Positions 8,207 through 16,189 of a DNA stretch of 64,000 nucleotides are shown piece by piece. Every line of letters begins with the position of its first letter. Position 1 is the first letter of the stretch. Source of the DNA: Nostocales cyanobacterium HT-58-2 (GTDB lineage Bacteria > Cyanobacteriota > Cyanobacteriia > Cyanobacteriales > Nostocaceae); contig CP019636.1 of the NCBI GenBank assembly GCA_002163975.1, forward strand, positions 6,575,501 to 6,639,500, written 5' to 3'. The notes under the pieces were generated by a model that was not told the origin of the DNA, ran no database searches, and saw nothing but the letters and a program-made list of their open reading frames with translations. The position numbers and the translations under genes were made by a program.

Positions 8207-8761
8207 ATGATCGGTTTTATCAAAAATTTAATCGCTGGTATTCTGGATTTCTTCATCGGGCTTTTTGGTGGTAAGAAAAGTGGCTACTATCTAGAACTTG
8301 ATGAAGCCACTGAAAAAACGAAAGATGCTGCAAAACTTGCAGCATCTAAGGCTCAGAAAGCAGCGGAATCTGTGGCATCAAATGCTAAAAAAGCAGCTGA
8401 ACCTGTCGCGTCGAAAGCAAAGGAAGCAGCAGAATCTGTTGTAACCACTACTAAAAAAGCGGCTGAACCTGTTGTTGCAGCAGCAAGCAAGAACGGAACC
8501 AAGAACGGAACAAAAGATGCAGCTGCTGTTGAACCACAACCAGCTAAAGTTGAGCTCGTACAGACTGCAAATGGTGTTAAGGCTGAACCAGCTAAAGCAA
8601 CAAAAGCTGAAGCGAAAAAAGCAATTCAGCAGCAACCATCTGAAACCACTTTTGCGCCCAAATATCTTGCTGTACCCAACAATACAAATGGTCGTCGCCG
8701 TCCTGGTGCGAACATGAGTTCTTTCTTAGATATGGCACGTCAAGTAAAAACCTCTAACTAG
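8207..8761 (+). CDS. Ala/Lys-rich amphipathic hypothetical protein
   Basis: A 184-residue protein of unknown function. The first ~25 residues are hydrophobic (FIKNLIAGILDFFIGLFGG), more like a membrane-seeking helix than a cleaved signal. Residues 30-90 are 11-to-13-residue repeats of the type AxxAAEPVASKAKEAAESV, giving a long amphipathic helix like LEA proteins. A Pro/Ala/Lys-rich linker follows. The C-terminal segment TTFAPKYLAVPNN..GRRRPGANMSSFLDMARQV looks conserved and ordered. A good AGGAG lies 10 bases upstream. A membrane- or thylakoid-surface role is a guess from the amphipathic pattern. Confidence 0.75.
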   Translation: MIGFIKNLIAGILDFFIGLFGGKKSGYYLELDEATEKTKDAAKLAASKAQKAAESVASNAKKAAEPVASKAKEAAESVVTTTKKAAEPVVAAASKNGTKNGTKDAAAVEPQPAKVELVQTANGVKAEPAKATKAEAKKAIQQQPSETTFAPKYLAVPNNTNGRRRPGANMSSFLDMARQVKTSN

Positions 8762-8871
8762 CTTTTTGATACTTTTTGGAGTGGGAAATACTCACATTCG
8801 TGTTAATTTATTACATGGGAAAAAGTGACATTTTTCACAAAAGCTAATCCACTGTATACCACTGTATAAAT

Positions 8872-8944
8872 GAAATACTGGGTTCCAATAAGTCTGTTCC
8901 CTAGGAAATAGGTGAATGTAAGACTGAAGGTGATCCAGTATTTC
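8872..8944. repeat. Long imperfect hairpin beside the IS element
   Basis: GAAATACTGG (8872-8881) pairs with CCAGTATTTC (8935-8944), with wobble extension inward and an inner AGTCT/AGACT stem (8891-8895, 8921-8925). It ends about 30 bases before the IS target duplication and belongs to the host intergenic region. It may be a small palindromic element or an RNA structure. Confidence 0.4.
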
Positions 8945-8981
8945 TGTTTGGTATCAAGCTCTTTCCGCATAAGGTTAAAAG

Positions 8982-10253
8982 CTGAAGGGGTGACAAGAGG
9001 GCTGAAGTCGAGAAAATAGGGGAGTGTGACCGTTTTAAGGTAAAAAAAGATAGGTCAGATATTCTCAACAAGACCTATCAAATGATAATGTTACCTAAAT
9101 TCTATCAAAACTGCTTTTCCAATGTACTGACACCGACGCAGTACAAGATGCTCTCAATCTTGATTATGCTATTGCAATTTCATAAAACTGTGACGATTGA
9201 GAAGCTCTCATCTGTATTTCCACAACCGATACTTTTTGAAAGTCGGCGACGGAGTATCCAAAGGTTTTTACTGCTGCCGCAATTATCAATTCAATATCTG
9301 TGGTTTCCCCTGCTCAAAAGATGGATAAAAAACAGGGATATATTGGGAAAGAAACAACTGATATTTGCCATTGATAGAACACAATGGCGTGACCAAAATG
9401 TGTTTGTCATCAGTTTCATTGAAGAAAAAAGAGCAATACCTGTTTACTGGTTATTGTTATCAAAAAGAGGATGTAGCAATTTGGGTGAGCAGAAAAAGTT
9501 AATTCGACCATTGCTGCGGTTGTTTAAAGGATATCGAATGTTGGTGCTGGGTGATAGAGAATTTCATAGCATCAAACTGGCGAATTGGTTACACAGCAAG
9601 GGAATTGACTTTGTGCTACGTCAAAAGCAAGGCACATATATTCGACAAGAAAATCAATCATATCAACGGTTACAATCTTTGGGATTAATTCCTGGTATCT
9701 CATTCTTCCTAACAGGTATTCAAGCAACTAAACAGAAAGGTTTTACTAAATTTAATTTAGCCGGATATTACAAGCGTAAATATCGTGGCAAAGTTGAGCC
9801 TGCTGGCTGGTTTTTACTGACTAACCTAAATAGTCTCGAATCAGCAAGGAAAGCATTCAAACTACGAAGTGGCATCGAGGCGATGTTTAAAGATTGTAAG
9901 ACTGGTGGCTATAATCTCGAATCTACTTCTGCTGATGGTCAACGTCTGATAGCACTAATTTTATTAATTGCTATCGCATATACTTGTGCTGTTAATGCTG
10001 GTCGTCGCTCCCGCCAGATGGGACTACAAAAATATGTTGGTCGTCTGAAGGAATTACACCGATTACATCGCCGACATAGTACATTTTGGGTTGGTTTATA
10101 TGGTCTACTTTGGGTGGGAGCAATGGAATTTTGGGCTCATTTCGCTCATGATTTGATGCGCTTAAAGCCCAGTAAATTACCTTATTTTCACAAGGGTCTA
10201 CGTGCTATGTCTCTTATCCAATCTGCTTTGTAGCTTCTTTGTCACCCCTTCAG
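8982..10253 (+). mobile_element. IS4-like insertion sequence, 1272 bp, intact ends
   Basis: Both ends carry CTGAAGGGGTGACAA, a perfect 15-base terminal inverted repeat (8982-8996 and the complement of 10239-10253). The flanks are direct repeats GGTTAAAAG at 8973-8981 and 10254-10262, a 9-base target duplication. One transposase gene fills the element. Perfect ends, intact target duplication and a full reading frame point to a recent, probably active copy. It lies downstream of rsmE and breaks no recognisable gene. Confidence 0.93.
9082..10233 (+). CDS. IS4-family-like transposase
   Basis: About 383 residues from the first ATG (381 from MLPKF). DDE-type landmarks are visible: FAIDRTQW for the first Asp, LVLGDREFHSIKLANWL for the second, and RSGIEAMFKDCKTGGYNLEST with the Glu of the Y-R-E-K-like signature. 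The basic C-terminus is expected. It occupies the element between the inverted repeats, starting 100 bases inside the left end. The frame is full-length with no disruption. Confidence 0.92.
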   Translation: MIMLPKFYQNCFSNVLTPTQYKMLSILIMLLQFHKTVTIEKLSSVFPQPILFESRRRSIQRFLLLPQLSIQYLWFPLLKRWIKNRDILGKKQLIFAIDRTQWRDQNVFVISFIEEKRAIPVYWLLLSKRGCSNLGEQKKLIRPLLRLFKGYRMLVLGDREFHSIKLANWLHSKGIDFVLRQKQGTYIRQENQSYQRLQSLGLIPGISFFLTGIQATKQKGFTKFNLAGYYKRKYRGKVEPAGWFLLTNLNSLESARKAFKLRSGIEAMFKDCKTGGYNLESTSADGQRLIALILLIAIAYTCAVNAGRRSRQMGLQKYVGRLKELHRLHRRHSTFWVGLYGLLWVGAMEFWAHFAHDLMRLKPSKLPYFHKGLRAMSLIQSAL

Positions 10254-10313
10254 GGTTAAAAGTCTGAGCAAACAATATTGGGGTGAGTTCAGCTTTGCCA
10301 TAACACACTGTTT

Positions 10314-11048
10314 TTAGCTTACTGAATGAGATGCCACCAATTCTAACTCTGCTGCCACAATAGATAAGGCAACAATTGGGGCTGTGACTGCTCGCAAGAT
10401 GCGACGACCGAGAGAAACTGGTTGAAATCCAGCATTAATAGCGCACTCCACCTCTTTTTCCGTCCATCCTCCCTCTGGTCCGGTCGCAATAATAATTTCA
10501 GATGTCGTAGAAACTTGATTAATAGCCTCTCTTAAATGAGGATAACTGCCACGCGCCTCACAAATGTAACGGTGAGCAGTCGTTTCTGTGGCAAGGCTAC
10601 TTCTAAAGGAAACAGGTTCTAATATCGTAGGAACAAAAGAGCGCTCTGATTGCTCTGCGGCTTCTTGTGCAATACGCAACCAGCGTTCAAGTTTTTTGGG
10701 ACTGGGATTAAGTAAAGTGCGATCACTCACAACTGGAGCAATAACAGCTACTCCCAACTCAGTACAACACCGTACTATATCATCAAATCCATTGCCTTTA
10801 GGCAAAGCGACCATTAGTGTTATGGATACGGGTAACTCGGTTTGCACTATTAGTGGTTCTAAAACTTGCGCTTTTTCTCCTTCTAGCTGCGCCAGCCACC
10901 ATTTTCCCTTGCCATCCATTGCAATAAAGCGATCGCCCTCACGCAAACGCAAAACGCGCCCCAAGTAATGTTGTTGTTGAGGGGTGAGCAAGATTTGTTC
11001 TAGTTGGAGTTGGGAGGAGGTTATTGCGATTCGTTGTAGTTGTGACAT
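10314..11048 (-). CDS. rsmE: 16S rRNA (uracil(1498)-N(3))-methyltransferase
   Basis: A 244-residue SPOUT-class enzyme that uses S-adenosylmethionine to methylate N3 of U1498 in 16S rRNA. The N-terminal PUA-like domain shows QQHYLGRVLRLREGDRFIAMDGKG. The knotted C-terminal domain shows ALPKGNGFDDIVRCCTELGV, IIATGPEGGWTEKEVECA and LGRRILRAVTAPIVAL, the family's cofactor-binding loops. Length is normal. The IS element lies 60 bases past its stop and does not interrupt it. Confidence 0.93.
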   Translation of the reverse strand: MSQLQRIAITSSQLQLEQILLTPQQQHYLGRVLRLREGDRFIAMDGKGKWWLAQLEGEKAQVLEPLIVQTELPVSITLMVALPKGNGFDDIVRCCTELGVAVIAPVVSDRTLLNPSPKKLERWLRIAQEAAEQSERSFVPTILEPVSFRSSLATETTAHRYICEARGSYPHLREAINQVSTTSEIIIATGPEGGWTEKEVECAINAGFQPVSLGRRILRAVTAPIVALSIVAAELELVASHSVS

Positions 11049-11084
11049 AAATTTCTAGGGATATAATGGGCGATCGCTTTTCGA

Positions 11085-11330
11085 GTAGAACGCAGTGTAG
11101 ACGCGTTTGCGCAGCACCCCCTTAGGGGCTAGCGGTGAGACAGCGCTGCAGAGAGAAGTTCTGTGCGGGGGTTCCCCCCGTTGAGGAAACTTCGGAGAGG
11201 GTTTCCCTCCGTAGGCGACTGCGTTAGCGCAGCGGTAGCGACGTCAGGAGCGTCACCCGAAGGGCTTCCCGTTCGCCGCTCTTGCGTTCTGAAGGAAAGG
11301 GTAGCGAAGTCATTGCAACAACAAGATATT
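11085..11330. repeat. Compound palindromic repeat block
   Basis: This GC-rich block contains GCGGGGGTTCCCCCCG, GGAGAGGGTTTCCCTCCGTA and several interrupted arms such as GACTGCGTTAGCGCAGCGGT. GGTGAGACAGCGCTGCAG (11132-11149) resembles part of the hairpin after nrtD, and the GGGTTTCCCTCCGTAGG arm matches the exporter linker in reverse. Reading frames crossing it are repeat translations. It forms most of the space between rsmE and the kinase fragment. Confidence 0.7.
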
Positions 11331-11402
11331 CTAAATAAATCAATAAATTTACTTAAAAATCTTGGCAGTTCGTAGATAATACATCTATCTGTCAGTGGAT
11401 GC

Positions 11403-12038
11403 ATGGTCATGCTCTGTTGCCTCAATCCAGCTTGCCACAATCCGCCGAATCCTGATGGCACAATGTTTTGCTCTAACTGCGGTACAGGGCTAGTAGTGCT
11501 AAGAAACCGCTATCGCCCAATTAAATCATTAGGTGGTGGGGGATTTGGTAAAACTTATTTGGCAGAAGATATTGACAAACTCAATGAGCATTGTGTCATC
11601 AAGCAATTTGCACCGCAAGTCCAGGGAACTGGCACACTAAACAAAGCCACAGAACTATTTGAGCAAGAAGCAAAGCGACTGCAACAGTTAGGAAAACATC
11701 CCCAAATTCCCACACTGTTAGCATATTTTGAGCAAGATAATCGCCTGTATTTAGTGCAGGAGTTTATCGACGGGCAGAATTTATTGGCGGAATTACAACA
11801 GCAGGGAACTTTCAATGAGCAGAAAGTCAGAGAATTATTGCTTGATTTGTTAGAAATTCTCAAAACAGTTCATCAACACAAAGTCATTCACCGCGATATC
11901 AAGCCAGAGAATATCATTCGTCGCAGTGATGGGAAGTTGGTACTCATTGACTTTGGTGCATCCAAGCAACTGACAGCAACGGTGATGACGCAAGTAGGAA
12001 CAACCATTGGTTCTTTTGGTTATGCGCCACAATATTAA
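11403..12038 (+). pseudogene. Truncated zinc-ribbon Ser/Thr protein kinase
   Basis: The 211 codons encode the N-terminal half of a cyanobacterial Hanks-type kinase. Residues 1-30 form a four-Cys ribbon (CLNPAC..CSNCG). The kinase domain then shows the glycine loop SLGGGGFGKTYLAED, Lys in CVIKQF, the catalytic loop HRDIKPENII and LIDFGASK. The frame ends in TTIGSFGYAPQY, just at the APE-type motif after the activation loop, so the whole C-lobe is missing. The break coincides with a 35-base repeat that recurs at 14273. The fragment could be expressed but should lack a stable substrate-binding lobe. Confidence 0.85.
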
Positions 12039-12065
12039 GCCTCACAGGGTTAAAAAATCTCGGTT
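12031..12065 (+). repeat. 35-bp direct repeat, copy A
   Basis: AATATTAAGCCTCACAGGG (first 19 bases) begins a 35-base stretch that matches 14273-14307 with three mismatches in the same orientation. It starts inside the last codons of the truncated kinase, whose stop TAA belongs to the repeat. The two copies bracket about 2.2 kb of decayed accessory genes. Confidence 0.7.
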
Positions 12066-12170
12066 AGCCCAATAGCGACTTCCAATAATAGTCTTGACAA
12101 CACCATCAAAATTTGGCGGCTACGGTAGTGATAAAATCGCTACAGCTAAAAACTACGCCAAAACCTGAGC

Positions 12171-12969
12171 GTGAAAACTGACAGCATCTTTTATCGTCTC
12201 TTTCAAGAATTTCCCAATATCTTCTTTGAACTGATTGGCAATCCCGAAACAGCGAATCTCTACCAATTTTCTTCAGTTGAAGTCAAGCAAACAGCCTTCA
12301 GAATTGATGGTGTATTTCTTCCCATCCAAGCAAGATGAAGAAGTTCCGATTTATTTTGTCGAGGTTCAGTTTCAACCAGACACAGATATTTACTTACGTC
12401 TTGTATCGGAAATTTCTTTATACTTACGCCAAAACAAACGCAAAAATTCTTGGCGAGGAGTCGTGATTTATCCTAGCAGAGATACAGATAAAGGTGATAA
12501 ACAAGATTTCTGGGAATTCTTCCATAGCCAGCGTATCAGTGTAATTTACTTAGATGAATTAGGTGAAGCTGCATCACTGCCGCTAGGCATTGCTACGATA
12601 AAATTAGTCATTGAAGAGGAAGATACAGCCATTAGCACCACTAGGGAATTAATCAACCGTATCCAGCAATCAGTAAATTTGCAACTGCCACAAAAACAAT
12701 TACTAGAATTAATAGAAACAATCTTAGTTTATAAATTTCCGAAAATGAGTCGCAAGGAGATAGAAGCTATGTTTAGTCTCAGTGCATTGAAGCAAACACG
12801 GGTTTATCAAGAAGCGAGAGAAGAAGGTCGCTTTGAGGCAAAATTAGAAGCTGTACCTAAGCTTTTAGCATTGGGCTTAACTGTGGAACAAGTAGCACAG
12901 GCTTTAAATTTAGATGTTGCACAAGTCCAGCAAGCAGAACAGCAAACGCAATTAAATGAACGTCTCTGA
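12171..12969 (+). pseudogene. Rpn-family recombination-promoting nuclease, frameshifted
   Basis: From GTG 12171 one frame reads KTDSIFYRLFQEFPNIFFEL..NPETANLYQFSSVEVKQTAFRIDGVFLP, the usual start of cyanobacterial Rpn/DUF2887 PD-(D/E)XK proteins. It hits TGA within about ten codons. The continuing homology (SKQDEEVPIYFVEVQFQPDTDIYLRLVSE) lies in the +1 frame, so an extra base near CTTCCCATCC (about 12321-12330) splits the gene. The C-terminal part carries LEAVPKLLALGLTVEQVAQAL, the common tail of the family. Without the shift it would be about 265 residues. A recent inactivation or a sequencing error in the C/A run are both possible. Confidence 0.8.
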
Positions 12970-12987
12970 AAGAGAAGGCATCGCAGA

Positions 12988-13644
12988 TTAATCAAGATTA
13001 TCTGGATCTATGCCGAGCGATCGCAATTTTTCCGCTAACCGTTGAATCTTCTCTTGCGGGGTAGGATAGCGTTTTCCAAATTGATCATACCAATAAAGCC
13101 ATTCTCTAGTTACACCAGAATAATTGCCGAGTTCGCATCCAATTCCTAAGCCAATTTCCGGTAGCCAAACTGGATTTCCTACTTGCAATTCATACTTGCC
13201 ATTCACTAATTTATGCACTTCCAAACGCGGTTTACGGCGACGGCGAGAAGAATAAATGACGTAATAAAGTACACCTAAATCTGCATACTCCTCTAATTTA
13301 GTCGTATATTCCTTACGATAAGTTTGAGATACCACCTCTAACACTAAAGTCGGTACAACGTTTTCTTCCCACAACACATAACTGGGACGCAATTCCTCAT
13401 CATAAAACCGTTCTACCCCTAAGCTTAAAAACCCATCTGGTACAATCGGCACTTTATCTGGGTGATAATAAATACCCATATCTATGCCAAAAAACCAGTC
13501 CATGCGTTCTGCCCAAAGTATTAGCAGTATTGCCTTCAGCAAGCCTGGTATTAATTCTTGCAGTTCATTATCCACAGGCGTTTCGTCAGAGTCGGGTAGT
13601 TCTTCGGCTGAGGGCAAGTACCGTGGCAGGTCGTATTCTAACAT
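12988..13644 (-). CDS. Uma2 family endonuclease-like protein (DUF820)
   Basis: 218 residues from the ATG giving MLEYDLPRYLPSAEELPDSD, the typical family start; an upstream ATG at 13662 adds six residues. The PD-(D/E)XK core is visible as VPDGFLSLGVERF and TLVLEVVSQTYRKEYTTKLEEY, with the E and K of the motif in place. Uma2 proteins are very abundant in filamentous cyanobacteria and often sit in decayed accessory regions. Their biological role is unsettled. The stop codons of this gene and the Rpn pseudogene face each other 18 bases apart. Confidence 0.88.
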   Translation of the reverse strand: MLEYDLPRYLPSAEELPDSDETPVDNELQELIPGLLKAILLILWAERMDWFFGIDMGIYYHPDKVPIVPDGFLSLGVERFYDEELRPSYVLWEENVVPTLVLEVVSQTYRKEYTTKLEEYADLGVLYYVIYSSRRRRKPRLEVHKLVNGKYELQVGNPVWLPEIGLGIGCELGNYSGVTREWLYWYDQFGKRYPTPQEKIQRLAEKLRSLGIDPDNLD

Positions 13645-13729
13645 GGCTAGTTTCCCTAACACTCACGAAAATTATAGCTATTAACTGTGATTATTCTTCT
13701 GTTACTAGACTTTCCAAAAGATGGACAGA

Positions 13730-13802
13730 GGTACTAACGAGCGATGGCACAGAGCGCCCGCCGTTGGCGATAAGCGGAGCTTAAGCCTTCGGCTATCGCA
13801 CA
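13730..13802. repeat. GC-rich dispersed repeat fragment
   Basis: The segment contains GGCACAGAGCGCCCGCCGTTG and an interrupted GCGATA..TATCGC inverted repeat typical of cyanobacterial dispersed repeats. It sits between the Uma2 and DUF6887-like genes. No gene is supported here. Confidence 0.45.
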
Positions 13803-13837
13803 GGTAACAAGTAAAATTTACCAACAACACAGGACTA

Positions 13838-14071
13838 TTAATCCTGATGATTATTCTCTTGCTGGACTCTTTGGGTGATCGCTTCCTCAATTATCCGAAT
13901 ATTCTCTTCTATAGGTTGACCATCTTCAGCAAACATCGACGGATATATAATTGCTTGGGAGTCGGGAGTACGGCGACTAAATAGAATTTCCAACGCTTCT
14001 ATATCTTCCCGATGAGTAAGCACATACGCCCTCAATTCTTTGGTGGACATTTGAGCAAAATTAGGTTTCAT
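13838..14071 (-). CDS. Small conserved cyanobacterial protein, DUF6887-like
   Basis: A 77-residue acidic protein that begins MKPNFAQMSTKELRAYVLTHRED, the recognisable opening of a small family common in Nostocales (DUF6887 as I recall). The family usually overlaps the end of a DUF6888 partner, and here the ATG lies inside the end of such a remnant. The rest (SRRTPDSQAIIYPSMF) is variable. It may be one half of a two-gene accessory module. The function is unknown and no catalytic motif is visible. Confidence 0.7.
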   Translation of the reverse strand: MKPNFAQMSTKELRAYVLTHREDIEALEILFSRRTPDSQAIIYPSMFAEDGQPIEENIRIIEEAITQRVQQENNHQD

Positions 14072-14250
14072 TTACAAATCTCCAAGTTCCATCACGAAAT
14101 ACAAGGATTTGCAGTTCATCACCTGCTAAAATAAATACATTGCAGTTATGTCACTAAAATGAAATAGCTAAATTTCGCGGTAGAAATTAGACAAATACTG
14201 GCAAGTAACCATACACATAAGTGCTTGCCGGGTTGTAGGATATACATTGT
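14061..14250 (-). pseudogene. DUF6888-like gene remnant
   Basis: The last segment in frame reads NVFILAGDELQILVFRDGTW..VNET and ends with a TAA that overlaps the ATG of the next gene. Upstream, in another frame, are CQYLSNFYREI, a stop, then LFHFSDIT. Together these match the order of a roughly 60-residue DUF6888 protein. At least one in-frame stop and one frameshift break it. Its partner gene is intact, so the pair has lost one member. Confidence 0.55.
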
Positions 14251-14272
14251 TTTCCTCAATTGTGACACAAAT

Positions 14273-14307
14273 AATATTAAGCCTTACAGGCTTCAAAAAT
14301 CTCGGTT
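14273..14307 (+). repeat. 35-bp direct repeat, copy B
   Basis: AATATTAAGCCTTACAGGC begins the second copy of the repeat seen at 12031-12065, with three mismatches over 35 bases. Beyond it the sequences diverge. It marks the far side of the decayed accessory island. Confidence 0.65.
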
Positions 14308-14419
14308 GAGTAAAGTGCGTAAGCTCTGATTCACCCGAAAAATAGGCAGCGTCACGATGGTAGACAGTGCAGAACAGCCGTTGACATCAGCGCTTTGAAA
14401 AGTTCTGTCACCTTATCTT

Positions 14420-14444
14420 AAAGACGTTGCACTGCAACGTCTTT
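14420..14444 (-). terminator. Hairpin after pfkA
   Basis: AAAGACGTTG and CAACGTCTTT form a perfect 10-base stem around CACTG. It begins five bases past the pfkA stop. The flanking A/T runs fit a rho-independent terminator on the minus strand, though no long T-tract follows. Confidence 0.6.
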
Positions 14445-14448
14445 AATC

Positions 14449-15528
14449 TCAATCTCCCAAATAAATACCCAAACCACGAGCAGTTTTGACTAAAGTATCC
14501 TCTGGATTGACAGCTCTATACTGAGCGATCGCCTCAGCAATGGGCACAGCGAAAACCTGGCGATTTTGCCAAGTTACCATGTAATCATATTTACCTTCAT
14601 CAATGAGATTTACCGCTGCTACACCAAAGGCACCTGCCACGAGTCGATCTAGTGGTGAAGCGGTTCCACCCCGTTGGATATGTCCTAAGACTGTGACTCG
14701 CGTTTCTGCACCAATGCGATCGCTAATTTGATCGGCTAAGTATTGACCAATACCACCATATCGAGATTGACCCAAACGATTTGTCATTGTGAGAGTTTCG
14801 CCCTCTTGAGTACGAACTGCCTCGGAAACAATAATTAAACAATAGTTTTTGCCTTTGTCTTGGCGCTGTTTAATCTTGTGGCAAATGTGGTCAATCGTGT
14901 AAGGAATTTCTGGGATTAAAATGACATCTGTTCCCCCGGCAATTCCCGCAGCAATGGCAATGTGTCCTGCATCACGACCCATGACTTCTAAAATCATGAC
15001 TCGACTGTGAGAAGCCGCAGTAAAATGTAACCTATCAAGTGCTTCTGTAGCAATATTAACTGCCGTATCAAAACCGATCGCATGTTCAGTAATCCCAATG
15101 TCATTATCAATCGTTTTGGGAATACCCACTAAATTAATACCGCCTTGTTGTGCCAAGCGACGGAGAATAGCCAAGCTACCATCGCCACCAATCCCAATCA
15201 AGGCATCTAAACCGAGTTGATGGTAGCCTGCAATAATTTCTTCTGAGCGATCGCATACACTGCCATCAGGCATAGGAAAAGCAAAAGGATCGCCTTTGTT
15301 GGTGGTTCCTAACATTGTCCCACCAGAAGTTAACAGCGGGTCAACTTGGTCAATTTCCAGTTTTGTGAATTGGGGTGGACGCGCCATTAATCCCACAGTT
15401 GCTTGACGAATTCCCACCACTTCCCAACCTTTTCCACAAGCACAATGGACAACAGCTCTGATCACCGCATTCAAACCAGAGCAATCTCCTCCACTAGTAA
15501 GAATGCCAATACGCTTGGATTTTCCCAT
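14449..15528 (-). CDS. pfkA: 6-phosphofructokinase (PfkA family)
   Basis: A 359-residue enzyme that phosphorylates fructose 6-phosphate to the 1,6-bisphosphate in glycolysis. Motifs in order: GILTSGGDCSGLNAVIRAVV (nucleotide loop), IGIGGDGSLAIL (Gly after Asp, the ATP-type form), GIPKTIDNDI (catalytic loop) and MGRDAGHIA. ATP-type enzymes usually have GTIDND where this one has KTIDND, a Lys shared with pyrophosphate-type enzymes, so the signature is mixed; this is common in cyanobacterial PfkA. Length suits the family. The hairpin downstream probably ends the transcript. Confidence 0.9.
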   Translation of the reverse strand: MGKSKRIGILTSGGDCSGLNAVIRAVVHCACGKGWEVVGIRQATVGLMARPPQFTKLEIDQVDPLLTSGGTMLGTTNKGDPFAFPMPDGSVCDRSEEIIAGYHQLGLDALIGIGGDGSLAILRRLAQQGGINLVGIPKTIDNDIGITEHAIGFDTAVNIATEALDRLHFTAASHSRVMILEVMGRDAGHIAIAAGIAGGTDVILIPEIPYTIDHICHKIKQRQDKGKNYCLIIVSEAVRTQEGETLTMTNRLGQSRYGGIGQYLADQISDRIGAETRVTVLGHIQRGGTASPLDRLVAGAFGVAAVNLIDEGKYDYMVTWQNRQVFAVPIAEAIAQYRAVNPEDTLVKTARGLGIYLGD

Positions 15529-15579
15529 ATGTTTTTAGGACTTACGCACTCTACAAATTCATTTTCGTATGCATTGACG

Positions 15580-15617
15580 TAAAGTCTACCGGGGGAAACT
15601 TCCCTCGGCAGACTTTA
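15580..15617. repeat. Long hairpin upstream of pfkA
   Basis: TAAAGTCT..CCGGGGG pairs with CCCTCGG..AGACTTTA across a four-base loop, with one mismatch and one wobble. It is about 50 bases upstream of the pfkA start and may be a dispersed palindrome or a 5' leader structure. Confidence 0.5.
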
Positions 15618-15975
15618 TGAAAATAGGTTGTTTCAGGCTTTTCTCAATTATTCTTTGATCAGTAGCGATTGCGTGAAGAGCAAATTACTAAAAATCGTTA
15701 AAAAATCAAGCTTAAATGCCCAAAATTCGCAGATTATATTTGGTATTTTCTGTCAATAGGTAAGTCCTAGTTTTTAACATTTTAAAGGTGAAATATATTT
15801 AGATATTTAGTTGGTGCGCTCACTTTGTAGAGTCCCACTGTGATAACGAACGCTCTATCGTATCTAAATACTCACAAGCTATCTTTTGGACTTTGGACAA
15901 AAATTAAGAAAAATTAAGTGAGAGTTCTACGTCATCAAAAAGGCGATTTGCTCAAAGCAGCAGTGCTGATACTAA
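15618..15975. other. Intergenic spacer without a gene
   Basis: This part of the roughly 660-base space between pfkA and sir is AT-rich. I see no RNA gene or convincing reading frame. It may carry the pfkA promoter. Confidence 0.5.
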
Positions 15976-16066
15976 GTTGCATTCAAAAACCTCACCCCGC
16001 CCTCCGGGCACCCCTCTCCTTAGCAAGGAGAGGGGCGGGGGTGAGGTGACACCTATGAACGCAACT
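15976..16066. repeat. Nested palindromic repeat element
   Basis: Three nested arms: TTGCATTCA / TGAACGCAA outside, CCTCACCCC / GGGGTGAGG in the middle, and CCCCTCTCCTT (16011-16021) with AAGGAGAGGGG (16025-16035) at the core around AGC. This is a well-formed dispersed cyanobacterial element. The reading frame across it is a translation of the repeat and not a gene. Confidence 0.8.
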
Positions 16067-16153
16067 CGGTATGAGTGCAAACGCGCAGCGTCTCCAAAGG
16101 AGATACGCGCTTACCTGACACTCTCTGTTGGGGAGATACAAGTCGATTGTAAA

Positions 16154-16171
16154 GGCACAGTATGCTGTGCC
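16154..16171. repeat. Short palindrome downstream of sir
   Basis: GGCACAG TATG CTGTGCC is a perfect seven-base stem, 19 bases beyond the sir stop. It resembles a common cyanobacterial dispersed palindrome and may also end the sir transcript. Confidence 0.5.
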
Positions 16172-16189
16172 CCTACCTGATACTATCCG

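Noticed and set aside
15977..16180. 67-codon frame between pfkA and sir
   Set aside because: It is the translation of a nested palindromic repeat.
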